From an uncultured Alphaproteobacteria bacterium (GTDB lineage: Bacteria; Pseudomonadota; Alphaproteobacteria; Rhizobiales; Pleomorphomonadaceae): 7,803 nucleotides of DNA. Below, piece by piece: positions 1-5,026 of the stretch (its first letter is position 1; each line of letters begins with the position of its first letter). A program made the translations under genes and the position numbers. The notes under the pieces are model-generated. The model did not search any database and was not told the DNA's origin. It saw nothing but the letters and a program-made list of their open reading frames with translations. Where the stretch lies: NCBI GenBank assembly GCA_937900425.1, contig CALCDT010000237.1, positions 1 to 7,803 on the forward strand. Reading direction: 5' to 3'.

Positions 1-1
1 C

Positions 2-802
2 GCGCTCGTCGCCCTCCTCGCGGCCGCCGGCCTCGCCGGCCTCGCCCTCGAGGCGGCCGCGCGCCTCGTCCCGGCCGCCCTCGCCCCGATCGCCTTCGCC
101 GTCGTCGTCGTCGCCGCCTCGACCCTGCTCGCCCAGCGCAGCCTCGACGATCACGTCGCCGCGGTGGCGGGGGGGCTTCGCGAGGGGCTCGCCGAGGGGC
201 GGGCGGCGGTCGGCCACATCGTCGGCCGCAACCCGGCGGTCCTCGACGAACACGGCGTCGCCCGCGCCGCCATCGAGAGCCTCGCCGAGAACTACTCCGA
301 CGGGGTCGTCGCGCCGCTGTTCTGGCTCGCGGTCGGCGGCCTGCCGGGCGGGCTCTGCTACAAGGCGGCCAACACCGCCGACAGCATGATCGGCCACCGC
401 ACCCCGCGTCACGAGGCCTTCGGCTGGGCCGCGGCCCGCTTCGACGATCTCGTCAACCTGCCGGCCTCGCGGCTCTCGGCGCTGTTCCTCGCCGCCGCCG
501 CCGCGACGCTGCCGGGCTGTTCGGCCCGTGGCGCCCTGCGCGCGGTGCGGCGCGACGCCCGCCGCCACCGCTCGCCCAACGCCGGCTGGCCGGAGGCGGC
601 GATGGCCGGTGCCCTCGGTCTCGCCCTCAACGGCCCCAAGGTCTACGGCGACGTGCGCGTCGAGGACGCCACCATGGGCGAGGGTCGCCGCGACGCCGGG
701 CCGGACGACATCGACCGCGCCCTGCGTCTCTATCGCCGGGCGCTTCGCGTCCAGGCGCTCGTTCTCGCCGCCGCCGCCGTCGCCGGGCTGACGGTCATAT
801 GA
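2..802 (+). CDS. cobD: Adenosylcobinamide-phosphate synthase CobD/CbiB, 5' truncated by window edge
   Basis: This is an integral-membrane enzyme of late cobalamin synthesis. It joins adenosylcobyric acid to (R)-1-aminopropan-2-ol or its phosphate, giving adenosylcobinamide (phosphate). The frame is open from base 2, so 266 residues are visible. The family is usually about 310-320 residues, so roughly 50 N-terminal residues lie outside the window. The visible start is a hydrophobic membrane stretch ending in STLLAQRSLDDHV. The family signature follows: VGRNPAVLDEHGVARAAIESLAENYSDGVVAP is seen in overlapping pieces (IVGRNP, AAIESLAENYSDGVVAPLFW), then CYKAANTADSMIGHR, then FGWAAARFDDLVNLPASRL. 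Near the C-terminus are the GEGRRDAG segment and a last hydrophobic helix (VLAAAAVAGLTVI). It ends at TGA 800-802. No other cob gene follows it here; the next gene is luxR after 288 bp, so it is likely the last gene of its unit. Confidence 0.93.
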   Translation, partial: ALVALLAAAGLAGLALEAAARLVPAALAPIAFAVVVVAASTLLAQRSLDDHVAAVAGGLREGLAEGRAAVGHIVGRNPAVLDEHGVARAAIESLAENYSDGVVAPLFWLAVGGLPGGLCYKAANTADSMIGHRTPRHEAFGWAAARFDDLVNLPASRLSALFLAAAAATLPGCSARGALRAVRRDARRHRSPNAGWPEAAMAGALGLALNGPKVYGDVRVEDATMGEGRRDAGPDDIDRALRLYRRALRVQALVLAAAAVAGLTVI

Positions 803-1090
803 CGATCCGCCACCGTCCGGCCCGATCCGGCACGCCGGATTCAGCCTCTCGTAACCTTTGGTCGCTAGAGATGGAGTTGAAATTGACGTCGGCACACGTT
901 CTGTAACAGAGTGTTTCCACGTCTTCGCCCCGAAGGCGACGAGCCTGCGCCCCCGGTCGCGGCGGCGTCGCGGCCGGGACTGCGACGCGCTCGGGGAGCG
1001 GCGAGACGCCCGTCCGCCGCCTCTCCGCAATCGATGGATCGGTGCGCCACCCCGGCGGCCGCCGGATCCGAGGGCCCGGAACGGACGAGA
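803..1090 (+). other. 288-bp gap between cobD and luxR: luxR leader/promoter region
   Basis: I see no convincing gene here. Just after cobD is a small hairpin with arms ATCCGG (825-830) and CCGGAT (835-840) around CACG; with no T-run it is at best a weak terminator. Bases 841-925 are clearly less GC-rich than their surroundings and look like the promoter area. The rest (about 925-1090) is very GC-rich and foldable, including a 7-bp stem GCGTCGC (965-971) with GCGACGC (982-988). The luxR frame is open upstream to a GTG at 911 and an ATG at 1034. The peptide these would add is Arg/Pro/Ala-rich and unlike LuxR proteins, so I read the region as an untranslated leader. Confidence 0.6.
877..914 (+). 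promoter_or_regulatory. Candidate luxR promoter with imperfect dyad
   Basis: Two -35-like hexamers occur back to back, TTGAAA (877-882) and TTGACG (883-888). No good -10 sits at the right distance; TCTGTA at 900-905 is 17 bases after the first hexamer. Overlapping that position is the odd palindrome TCTGT-A-ACAGA (900-910). It is flanked by ACAC (894-897) and GTGT (911-914), making a longer dyad with a two-base offset on the left. A regulator site over a promoter is possible, including LuxR autoregulation. The site does not match the dyad in front of luxI, however, so it may bind something else or nothing. Confidence 0.3.
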
Positions 1091-1813
1091 ATGACGGCCT
1101 ATCAGGACGCGATGGACGCGATCGAGCGCATCAAGGCGCGCGACACGTCCGAGGCGATCATGGGCGATCTTCAGGACGTCGCGAAGTCGGTCGGTTTCGA
1201 CGGCTTCATGATGACGGGCCTGCCCGACCCCGGCGAGCGCATCGACGGCTATCTCATGCTGCGCGGCTGGGATCCGCACTGGACCGAGCATTATCTCGCC
1301 AACGACTACGTCCAGCACGACCCGGTCGTCGAGATGATCCGCACCACCACCCGTCCCTTCCTGTGGCAGGAGGCGATGGACCGCCGGCCGCTGACGCGCG
1401 AGGCGACGACGGTGATGCTGGAAGCCGCCGACTTCGGCCTCGAGTGCGGCTTTTCGGTGCCGATCTACTCGACCACCGGCTTCCAGGCGGTGATCTCCTT
1501 CGCCGGCCGGGCGATCGACGTGCCGAGCGAGCACAAGGGCATCCTGCACCTCGTCGGCCTCTTCGCCCACAACCAGGTCCGCGAATGCCTCGCCCGCCGC
1601 GACGCCCATGACCGCGGGCCGAAGCTGTCGCCGCGCGAGATCGAGTGCCTGCGCTGGGCCGCCGACGGCAAGACCTCCTGGGAAATCGCCCAGATCCTGT
1701 CGATCTCGGCCCACACCGCCGACGGCTACCTGACGTCGGCGACGCGCAAGTTGCGCGCCGTCAACCGCGTCCAGGCGGTGGCCGAAGGCTTCCGGCGCGG
1801 CCTGATCAGCTGA
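1091..1813 (+). CDS. luxR: LuxR-family acyl-homoserine-lactone-responsive transcriptional regulator
   Basis: This 240-residue protein is the usual size for a quorum-sensing LuxR. The N-terminal half (about residues 15-165) is the autoinducer-binding domain. It keeps the typical ligand-pocket residues: W64 and Y68 in HWTEHYLANDY, D77-P78 in HDPVV, W92 in PFLWQE and G120 in CGFSVPIY. The C-terminal part (about 177-238) is the GerE/LuxR helix-turn-helix: LSPREIECLRWAADGKTSWEIAQIL, then ISAHTADGYL and ATRKLRAVNRVQAVAEGFRRG. The recognition segment reads HTADGYL rather than the common RTVxxHL, a variant I associate with rhizobial members. I chose ATG 1091 because it gives the family length and follows a modest GGA-type ribosome site; ATG 1034 or GTG 911 would add low-complexity Arg/Pro sequence. 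It is encoded on the same strand as luxI, 319 bp upstream, and is presumably its cognate receptor. It probably acts as a cytoplasmic dimer on luxI and other targets. Whether signal activates or releases it cannot be read from sequence. Confidence 0.93.
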   Translation: MTAYQDAMDAIERIKARDTSEAIMGDLQDVAKSVGFDGFMMTGLPDPGERIDGYLMLRGWDPHWTEHYLANDYVQHDPVVEMIRTTTRPFLWQEAMDRRPLTREATTVMLEAADFGLECGFSVPIYSTTGFQAVISFAGRAIDVPSEHKGILHLVGLFAHNQVRECLARRDAHDRGPKLSPREIECLRWAADGKTSWEIAQILSISAHTADGYLTSATRKLRAVNRVQAVAEGFRRGLIS

Positions 1814-1939
1814 TCGGTCGACGGGGCCCGACAGACGGCCTCCCCTCGATCCGTCGTCCCTTCTCGCGCTCCCGAAGCGCTCGCGGCCGCCCTCCCCGCG
1901 CGCGCTTCCCCGAGCCGCGACACCGCCTCGCACGACCTG

Positions 1940-1962
1940 CGCCGGACGCGCATCGTCCGGCG
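1940..1962 (+). repeat. Strong 9-bp hairpin / dyad between luxR and luxI
   Basis: The arms CGCCGGACG (1940-1948) and CGTCCGGCG (1954-1962) pair perfectly around the 5-base loop CGCAT. In RNA this would be a very stable stem. It lies 127 bp after the luxR stop and has no following T-run, so it is not a standard intrinsic terminator, although terminators in such GC-rich genomes often lack one. As DNA it is a 23-bp dyad that a dimeric regulator could bind. Perfect 9-bp stems do occur by chance at this GC content. Confidence 0.4.
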
Positions 1963-2054
1963 TCCGCCATGCCAGGGCGCGCCGGTTCCCGCTGAAATCG
2001 CCGGCTGTGGATTTCGGGCATAACCCGCCATCGGCGCACGCGTCATGGTTAATT

Positions 2055-2076
2055 TTCCGTGCATTTTCTCACGGAA
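2055..2076 (+). promoter_or_regulatory. Candidate lux-box-like operator upstream of luxI
   Basis: A perfect inverted repeat, TTCCGTG (2055-2061) and CACGGAA (2070-2076), is separated by the AT-rich 8-mer CATTTTCT. Its 22-bp span is close to the 18-20 bp of known LuxR-type sites, and its centre (2065/2066) is 67 bp before the luxI start. Relative to a TATCAT -10 at 2091-2096 the dyad overlaps the -35 position, where LuxR-type activators usually sit. It does not carry the canonical CTGT-N10-ACAG sequence, but LuxR sites vary between genera. That this is the LuxR operator is inferred from symmetry and position. Confidence 0.45.
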
Positions 2077-2096
2077 GTCGTCTGCCTTCCTATCAT
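2068..2096 (+). promoter_or_regulatory. Candidate luxI promoter (-10 TATCAT, poor -35)
   Basis: TATCAT at 2091-2096 matches the TATAAT consensus at five of six bases. The hexamer 17 bases upstream is CTCACG (2068-2073), a poor -35 embedded in the right arm of the dyad at 2055-2076. A good -10 with a weak -35 under an activator site is the usual layout of an activated lux promoter. The predicted transcript start would be near 2101-2105, giving a leader of about 30 bases. Confidence 0.35.
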
Positions 2097-2129
2097 GGCC
2101 TCCTCGGCAATCCCCCGCGAGGAGACCTC
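2097..2129 (+). promoter_or_regulatory. luxI ribosome-binding site buried in a hairpin
   Basis: The Shine-Dalgarno sequence GGAG (2121-2124) lies 8 bases before ATG 2133. It is part of the right arm of a perfect 7-bp inverted repeat: CTCCTCG (2100-2106) with CGAGGAG (2118-2124). Two more G-C pairs (2097-2098 with 2126-2127) form across one mismatch. A second, smaller stem, GAGG (2119-2122) with CCTC (2126-2129), would also cover the site. Folded this way, the mRNA would hide its ribosome site. If transcription starts near 2103, part of the left arm is missing, so the effect depends on the true transcript start. Confidence 0.45.
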
Positions 2130-2132
2130 TCG

Positions 2133-2786
2133 ATGATTCGTGTCATCAATTCCGACAACGCCCATCTTTACAGCGACCTGCTCGACGCCTGTTTCCGGCT
2201 CCGCCACCGCGTCTTCGTCGAGCGCCGCGGCTGGTCCGATCTCGCCCGCACCGACGGGCGCGAGATCGACCAGTTCGACACCGACGACGCCGTCCACTTC
2301 GCCCGGGTCGACGAGACCGGGCGCGTGCTCGCCTACGCCCGCATCCTGCCGACCACCGGCCCGCACCTGCTCTCCGACGTCTATCCCTGGCTGTGCGAGC
2401 GGCCGGTGCCGCCGACCGGCGCGCACGTCGTCGAGTGGACCCGGCACTGCGTCGACCCCGACGAGGTCGCCGGCCGCGCCGCGGTCAAGGCCAGCAACGA
2501 GCTGATCCTCGGCGTCCTCGAATGGTGCCACGCCCGCGGCATCACCCACGCCACCTGCCAGGGCGACCCGCTGTGGATCACCCGCACCCTGCAGCTCGGC
2601 TTCGGCGTCGAGCCGCTCGGCCTGCCCCAGCAGATCGGCGACGAGCTGGTGGTCGCCCTGCTGTTCGAGATCGGCGAGAAGGCGATCCGCCGCACCCGCA
2701 CCGTCTGCGGCATCCGCCACCGCGACAGCGTCCTCGCCCCGATGCCGGTCGAGACCGGCGACATGCCGGTCGGCCTCTACGCCTGA
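2133..2786 (+). CDS. luxI: LuxI-family acyl-homoserine-lactone synthase
   Basis: This cytoplasmic enzyme makes an N-acyl-homoserine-lactone signal from S-adenosylmethionine and an acyl donor. The protein is 217 residues, normal for the family. The catalytic N-terminal residues are all present in the usual spacing: R24, F28 and W34 (RLRHRVFVERRGW), D46 and D49 (EIDQFD), R70 (LAYARIL), E101 and R104 (EWTR). The segments DGREIDQFDTDDAV and LPTTGPHLLSDVYPWL resemble RpaI/BraI/BjaI from memory. Some of those enzymes use aryl- or branched-acyl-CoA instead of fatty acyl-ACP. The acyl specificity here is therefore open and cannot be fixed from sequence alone. ATG 2133 is chosen for its ribosome site (GGAG, 8-base spacing) and because the family N-terminus (MIRVINSDN) begins there; the open frame back to 2007 runs through the promoter. 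Its upstream partner is luxR. It converges with prfH, whose end is 69 bp away. Confidence 0.95.
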   Translation: MIRVINSDNAHLYSDLLDACFRLRHRVFVERRGWSDLARTDGREIDQFDTDDAVHFARVDETGRVLAYARILPTTGPHLLSDVYPWLCERPVPPTGAHVVEWTRHCVDPDEVAGRAAVKASNELILGVLEWCHARGITHATCQGDPLWITRTLQLGFGVEPLGLPQQIGDELVVALLFEIGEKAIRRTRTVCGIRHRDSVLAPMPVETGDMPVGLYA

Positions 2787-2806
2787 CCGCCGGACGGGGG
2801 TGCGGC

Positions 2807-2836
2807 GAGCCGGACGGCGGCGACACCGCCCGGCTC
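2807..2836. terminator. Candidate bidirectional terminator between luxI and prfH
   Basis: The arms GAGCCGG (2807-2813) and CCGGCTC (2830-2836) are perfect complements. An inner stem GCGG (2817-2820) with CCGC (2826-2829) closes on the loop CGACA, leaving a 3-base bulge. It sits in the 69-bp gap between two converging genes, the expected place for a shared terminator. No T-run follows on either strand, so its strength is uncertain. Confidence 0.5.
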
Positions 2837-2855
2837 CCCCGGCCGCAGGCTGCGA

Positions 2856-3479
2856 TCATTCCACCGGATCGAAGCCCTCCCCGGCGAAGCGGCGGATCGG
2901 ACGGCCGCGCTCGATCTGGTCGTGCCGGGCACCGATGACCGCCCGGTCGGACCGCGCGGCGAGATCGGCAGCGCCGCGGACCATGCGGGCGAGACGCTCC
3001 AGCGCGATCGCCCGGTTGCGGTGCTGCGAGCGTTCGTCGCGCACCAGCACGGTGAGGCCGCTCGGGCGGTGGACCGCCCGCACCGCACTCGCCGTGGTGT
3101 TCTGGTGCTGCCCTCCGGGGCCGCCGGCCCGCAGCGCCTCGAACACGACGTCGGCCGCCGCCAGCGCGGCCGGGGCGGCGGGCGGCGCCTGCTCGAAGAC
3201 GCCGACGTACCAGTTCTTGCGGCCGTGGCCCGGACGGAGCCGCGACTTCGCCGTCCACAGCACGGTTCCGCACCAGGTGGCCGCGAAGGCGGCTTCACCC
3301 GGCCCGTCGACGAAGACGAGCGCCGAACCCGGGCCGTGCCGGTCCGGCGCCCGCCCACGGACGACGTCGAGGGCCGTCGCCGAGGCCTCGGCCTCCGCCT
3401 CCATCCGATCGAGCACCCTGGCGAGGGCGAGCCGGCATTCCGCCGGCCCCCGCCCCGCCGTGACGACGAGCCGCCTCAC
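2856..3479 (-). CDS. prfH: Peptide chain release factor homolog PrfH (RF-H)
   Basis: PrfH is a class-I release-factor relative without the stop-codon-reading domain. In bacteria where it has been studied it releases peptide from ribosomes stalled by decoding-centre cleavage, so that its RtcB partner can reseal the 16S rRNA. The 207-residue protein begins MRRLVVTAGRGPAEC, the PrfH-specific N-terminus. It has WCGTVLWTAKSRLRPGHGRKNWYVGV at about 69-94 (read in overlapping parts), then the catalytic GGQ at 122-124 in GGPGGQHQNTTASAVRAVH and the RSQHRNRAIA basic segment after it. Where most relatives read GGQHVN, this reads GGQHQN. The GTG start (3479-3477) overlaps the rtcB stop as GTGA. It follows a strong GGAGG site (3491-3487) at 7-base spacing, so the two genes are probably translationally coupled. 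No later start would keep the conserved TAGRGP segment. It ends in GFDPVE at TGA 2858-2856. Confidence 0.93.
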   Translation of the reverse strand: MRRLVVTAGRGPAECRLALARVLDRMEAEAEASATALDVVRGRAPDRHGPGSALVFVDGPGEAAFAATWCGTVLWTAKSRLRPGHGRKNWYVGVFEQAPPAAPAALAAADVVFEALRAGGPGGQHQNTTASAVRAVHRPSGLTVLVRDERSQHRNRAIALERLARMVRGAADLAARSDRAVIGARHDQIERGRPIRRFAGEGFDPVE

Positions 3480-4708
3480 GCCTCGCCCTCCCGCTCGCCC
3501 GGCCACGGGTCCCGCGGACGCTCGCGGGTCCGATCGGAGCGCCGGCCGGTCCCCCGGTCGGCCTCGCGGCGGAGCCGCTCGCGGTCGGGCCGGGCGGTCT
3601 TGAAGGTGACGAGCGGCACAAGCCGCGCCACCGGGCGCACCAGACCGAAGTGGACGAGGTCGGCGACCACCGCCTCCGCCGACTTGTAGGCTTCCGGCGC
3701 CTCCTCGACGAGAAGGACCCGGTCGGTGCAGACGACATGGCCGCCGTAGGGGTTGCGGACGAGCCGGTCGAGGTCCGACTTCCTGCGCCCGACGCGGCCC
3801 GCCATCGAGGAGCGGTCGAACCGGCGGCCGGCGCCGTGGGCGAGCGAGGCCAGCGCCCCCGGATCGGCGAGGGTCGGCGCCACCAGATAGCTCGGGCTCG
3901 CCCGCGATCCGGGGATCGGGACGAGGCCGCGGTCGGCCGGCGCCGCCCCCTTGCGGTGGAGGATGCCGGCCGCCGTCCGTTCCGCGAAGTTGTGCGGCCG
4001 GTCGAGCAGCGCCGTCATCTCCGCCCGCAGCGCCTCCGCAGCCCGCTCGGCGACGATCAGCCGGTTGAGCGCGGCGAAGGCGAGGGCGTGGTCGTGCCCG
4101 GCGAGATAGACGGCGCCGTCGGCCCCGTCCGGGTCGAGCCCGGCGGCACCGCCGTCCGCCGCCTGCCGGAACACCTCGGCACCGAGGCCCCGCGAACCGG
4201 AGTGGACGAGGAGATGAACCCCGTCCGCGACGATCCCGGCCGCCGCGGCGGCCTCCGCGTCGAGGATGGCGTCGACCCCCTGCAGCTCGCAGAAGTGGTT
4301 GCCGCCGCCGATGCTGCCGAGCGCTCCGTCGTGGGCGGACGGGGCGAGGCCGAAGGCCTCCCGCCGCGCCGCCGCCTCGTCCGCGCCGAGCGGCCGCTCG
4401 AGACGGGTGAGGCGCTCCGCGACCCGGTCCAGCCGCAGCTTGCGCCGCTCGAGATCGAGCCGGAAAAAGGCCATGCCGCAGCCGATGTCCGAGCCGACGA
4501 TGCGCGGATGCAACCGGTCGGCCAGCATCGCCGTGCCGACCGGCCCATACTTGCCCGGGTGCAGGTCGGGCATGGTGGCGAGGGCGGTGACGCCGCCGAG
4601 GGCGGCGAGGCCGGCGGCCTGGTCGATCGCCACCCCCTCGATCCAGGAGGCGGACGTGTGAAAGTGGCGGACGGCGACGGCGCCGTCCGCGAGCAGAAGA
4701 GTGCCCAT
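3476..4708 (-). CDS. rtcB: RNA-splicing ligase RtcB (PrfH-linked type)
   Basis: RtcB joins RNA 2',3'-cyclic phosphate or 3'-phosphate ends to 5'-OH ends, using GTP and Mn2+. The 410-residue protein has the full set of family motifs. These are MPDLHPGKYGPVGTAM (46-61), SDIGCGM with metal ligands D74 and C77, GGGNHF with H138, HSGSRG with H169, RPHNFAE with H239, HRKGAA (251-256), VPIPGSRASPSYLV, and LAHGAGRRFDRS whose H291 is the expected guanylylated nucleophile. It should be active. The folded core ends near VTFK (370); the last 40 residues form an Arg-rich, charged tail (RERLRREADRGTGRRSDRTRERPRD). ATG 4708 is the only sensible start: an in-frame TGA lies 30 bases upstream with no other start between. 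It has no clear ribosome site. prfH follows with a 4-base overlap, which points to repair of cleaved ribosomal RNA rather than tRNA splicing. No RtcR-type sigma-54 regulator is present in the window. Confidence 0.96.
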   Translation of the reverse strand: MGTLLLADGAVAVRHFHTSASWIEGVAIDQAAGLAALGGVTALATMPDLHPGKYGPVGTAMLADRLHPRIVGSDIGCGMAFFRLDLERRKLRLDRVAERLTRLERPLGADEAAARREAFGLAPSAHDGALGSIGGGNHFCELQGVDAILDAEAAAAAGIVADGVHLLVHSGSRGLGAEVFRQAADGGAAGLDPDGADGAVYLAGHDHALAFAALNRLIVAERAAEALRAEMTALLDRPHNFAERTAAGILHRKGAAPADRGLVPIPGSRASPSYLVAPTLADPGALASLAHGAGRRFDRSSMAGRVGRRKSDLDRLVRNPYGGHVVCTDRVLLVEEAPEAYKSAEAVVADLVHFGLVRPVARLVPLVTFKTARPDRERLRREADRGTGRRSDRTRERPRDPWPGEREGEA

Positions 4709-4803
4709 GGAGAAAAGTCCGAATTCGGGACGAGATCAGGCGTCGCCGGCGCCGGGAGGCGGCGGACGACGCGGATCGCCTTTCACACCGCTGACGCGGT
4801 GGC

Positions 4804-4845
4804 TCAGGCGCGGGCCCCGGCGGGGCGGCTGTCGGCGGACGGCAT
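4804..4845 (-). CDS. Possible 13-codon leader peptide upstream of rtcB
   Basis: The frame ATG (4845-4843) to TGA (4806-4804) would encode MPSADSRPAGARA. It is preceded by AGGGAG (4859-4854) at an 8-base spacing, the best ribosome site in the gap and better than that of rtcB itself. It ends 95 bases before rtcB. The peptide resembles no leader I know, and short frames with such sites can arise by chance, so this is a weak call. Confidence 0.15.
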   Translation of the reverse strand: MPSADSRPAGARA

Positions 4846-4993
4846 CGGACAGGCTCCCTTGTTCGTGTCGGCCGGCGAAAGCGCCGGGCGAGGCGGTGTC
4901 GATAGCAGAGGTGCGCGGGGCCCGCCAGCGCAACGGTGCAACACCCGGCGCGCAATCGACGAACGGCCGGGCCGGCGATCGGCCCGCTCCGGC

Positions 4994-5019
4994 CGCGGGT
5001 CTGCGCGCAAGACCCCGCG
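4994..5019 (-). terminator. Candidate terminator after the sensor kinase gene
   Basis: Seven bases beyond the kinase stop codon, the minus strand can form a 9-bp stem. It uses CGCGGGTCT (plus strand 4994-5002) against AGACCCCGCG (5010-5019), with one bulged base and a 7-base loop. Its position immediately after the stop is right for a terminator. The absence of a following T-run leaves the call tentative. Confidence 0.45.
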
Positions 5020-5026
5020 CCGCGCC

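Larger units (their letters stand above)
1814..2132 (+). other. 319-bp luxR-luxI spacer with inverted repeats and the luxI control region
   Basis: I find no supported gene here. The first part (1814-1935) is GC-rich with only small stems, for example GCGCT (1866-1870) with AGCGC (1876-1880), and no T-rich terminator. A strong hairpin lies at 1940-1962. Bases 2040-2096 are the most AT-rich stretch in the plus-strand half and hold the likely luxI promoter and a 22-bp dyad. A further hairpin (2097-2127) covers the luxI ribosome-binding site. The spacing and the separate promoter signals suggest luxI is transcribed from its own start rather than only as an operon with luxR. Confidence 0.6.
4709..5026 (-). 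other. 318-bp gap between the sensor kinase gene and rtcB
   Basis: This stretch should hold the terminator of the kinase gene and the promoter of rtcB-prfH. A hairpin lies just after the kinase stop (4994-5019). Small dyads include CACCGC (4786-4791) with GCGGTG (4796-4801). I found neither a convincing -35/-10 pair nor a sigma-54 (TGGCAC-N5-TTGC) element on the minus strand. One very short frame with a good ribosome site is listed separately. The longer open frames here (65-68 codons) are Arg/Pro-rich and look like chance in GC-rich DNA. No tRNA or recognisable RNA gene is visible. Confidence 0.5.

Noticed and set aside
911..1090. An N-terminal extension of LuxR from GTG 911 or ATG 1034
   Set aside because: The added residues are Arg/Pro/Ala-rich and not LuxR-like; ATG 1091 gives the normal 240-residue protein.
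858..1094. A 78-codon frame before luxR
   Set aside because: It needs a TTG start, encodes an Arg-rich peptide with no motif, and overlaps the luxR start.
2049..2720. A 223-codon minus-strand frame opposite luxI with plausible-looking composition
   Set aside because: It mirrors the luxI codons, has no family signature, and luxI itself has every catalytic residue in frame.
4829..4852. CTGTC and GACAG arms around 14 bases upstream of rtcB, a possible lux box
   Set aside because: The outer arms are only 5 bases and the spacing (CTGT-N16-ACAG) is too wide for the usual lux box of N10.
4709..5026. A sigma-54 promoter for rtcB, as in RtcR-controlled operons
   Set aside because: No TGGCAC-N5-TTGC-like element is visible on the minus strand, and no RtcR gene is in the window.
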